This document shows positions 63,532-64,000 of a stretch of DNA of 64,000 nt, in pieces. Source of the stretch: an uncultured Bacteroidota bacterium (lineage in GTDB: Bacteria > Bacteroidota > Bacteroidia > Flavobacteriales > Flavobacteriaceae); NCBI GenBank assembly GCA_902613595.1, contig CACMHY010000001.1, forward strand, positions 682,001 to 746,000, read 5' to 3'. The position numbers and the translations under genes were made by a program. Position 1 is the first letter of the stretch. Each line of letters starts with the position of its first letter. Under the pieces are notes generated by a model that did not search any database, was not told the origin of the DNA, and worked only from the letters and a program-made list of their open reading frames with translations.

Positions 63532-64000
63532 TTACCAATCTTTTTCCCCTTTTATGGGAACTCCTTTTAATTTTTTTGCGTTTATTTTATCCTGAACTTT
63601 TTCCTCTTGGTTATTCATTGCATCTAACAAGCTCTGTACCTGTTGAGGAGAAAGTTGTCCTTGTCTTGGCATCTGTTTTTTGTCCTCAGGTTTTTCCTGT
63701 TTTTGATCCTTGTTTTTATCTTTTTTTTGATCTCCTTCATTTTTAGGTTCATTTTCTTTATTAGATTCTTCCCCATCATCTCCATCATTTTTTTGGTCCT
63801 CGTTCTTCTGATCTTGATTCCCCTTGTCTTCTTCTTTTTCATTTTGATCCTCTTTTTTTTCTTGATCTTTTTTATCTTGATCTTGCTCTTGTTCTTCTGG
63901 AGGTTTATCTTTCTCTAGAAGCTCCTTGGCAAGAGCGTAATTATACCTTGTTTCTTCATCCGAGGGATCATTTCTCAATGCATTTTTATATGCTTCAACT
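63532..64000 (-). CDS. batC: BatC-like TPR protein (partial, N-terminus outside the window)
   Basis: The frame is open to the right edge (reading VEAYKNALRNDPSDEETRYN, a TPR unit), so the true start lies beyond 64000; a TTG at 63978 is not the start. After the TPR comes a very low-complexity segment of about 85 residues made almost only of Glu, Asp, Lys, Gln and Asn, then LSPQQVQSLLDAMNNQEEKV and a basic end. This layout and its place before batD identify it. The MoxR and BatA/BatB genes are expected further right. Confidence 0.85.
   Translation of the reverse strand, partial: VEAYKNALRNDPSDEETRYNYALAKELLEKDKPPEEQEQDQDKKDQEKKEDQNEKEEDKGNQDQKNEDQKNDGDDGEESNKENEPKNEGDQKKDKNKDQKQEKPEDKKQMPRQGQLSPQQVQSLLDAMNNQEEKVQDKINAKKLKGVPIKGEKDW

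Noticed and set aside
63643-63918. Plus-strand very hydrophobic ORF (Phe/Ile/Leu-rich)
   Set aside because: It is the antisense of the Asp/Glu/Lys-rich linker of BatC; hydrophobicity is a by-product of that composition.

Overview
The window reads as a contiguous piece of a compact, strongly AT-rich chromosome from the Bacteroidota, most likely a marine-type member of the Flavobacteriia. The evidence is a type IX secretion (T9SS) C-terminal sorting domain on a 2593-residue surface protein, the rnc/IPExxxVDY/pyk neighbourhood, a batC-batD-batE operon, a DnaE with a fused N-terminal proofreading exonuclease, a saproxanthin/myxol-type carotenoid gene set, a near absence of Shine-Dalgarno sequences, and repeated TAnnTTTG (-7) promoter elements. 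Spacing is tight, many genes overlap by 4 nt, and no rRNA, CRISPR array, insertion sequence or prophage was seen. The only tRNA is tRNA-Asp(GTC).

Layout, left to right. (1) 1-3775, minus strand: an RND efflux permease (cut by the left edge) with its periplasmic adaptor, separated by an operator-like palindrome from (2) 4014-5605, a di-iron sterol desaturase/fatty acid hydroxylase family protein and a PepSY membrane protein. (3) 5615-14115, minus: a giant T9SS-exported Ig-repeat/LamG/cadherin-like protein and a small fibronectin-like lipoprotein 2 nt downstream. Upstream lie a possible leader peptide plus terminator, then tRNA-Asp, trxA and dnaE. (4) 19572-28574, plus: a DNA-repair block consisting of the four-gene ligase-associated cluster (beta-CASP exonuclease, ATP-dependent ligase, Lhr-type helicase, PdeM phosphoesterase) followed directly by mfd. 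(5) 28571-33955: an ACT-like protein, metG, a histone-deacetylase-family hydrolase, a CBS-pair protein, an NAD-dependent epimerase-like protein and a small four-helix protein. (6) 33952-40596: carotenoid genes in two opposed units, crtA-crtD-cruF plus a lipoprotein on minus, and a potassium channel, a ThuA-like protein and crtI on plus. (7) 40586-47517, minus: an AddA/AddB-like helicase-nuclease pair followed by an EF-hand membrane protein. (8) 47614-58742: sod, the purN-rnhA-pfkB-purF-like operon (minus), the divergent acpP-fabF-rnc-IPExxxVDY-pyk operon (plus), dinB and an isoaspartyl peptidase lipoprotein. (9) 58868-64000: a small membrane protein, pheS, cvpA and batE-batD-batC, with batC cut by the right edge.

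Functionally this is mainly housekeeping: replication, several DNA-repair pathways, purine and fatty acid synthesis, and translation. Lineage-typical accessory traits are added: carotenoid tailoring, T9SS surface display, efflux and the Bat complex. No clearly new multi-gene system is evident. The best leads are the leader peptide/terminator and the nested insert domains of the giant surface protein, a CrtA homologue placed with CrtD and CruF, a PurF-like enzyme with altered glutaminase motifs, and the EF-hand membrane protein next to the AddAB-like pair. All functional calls come from reading motifs and from family knowledge; no database search was possible.
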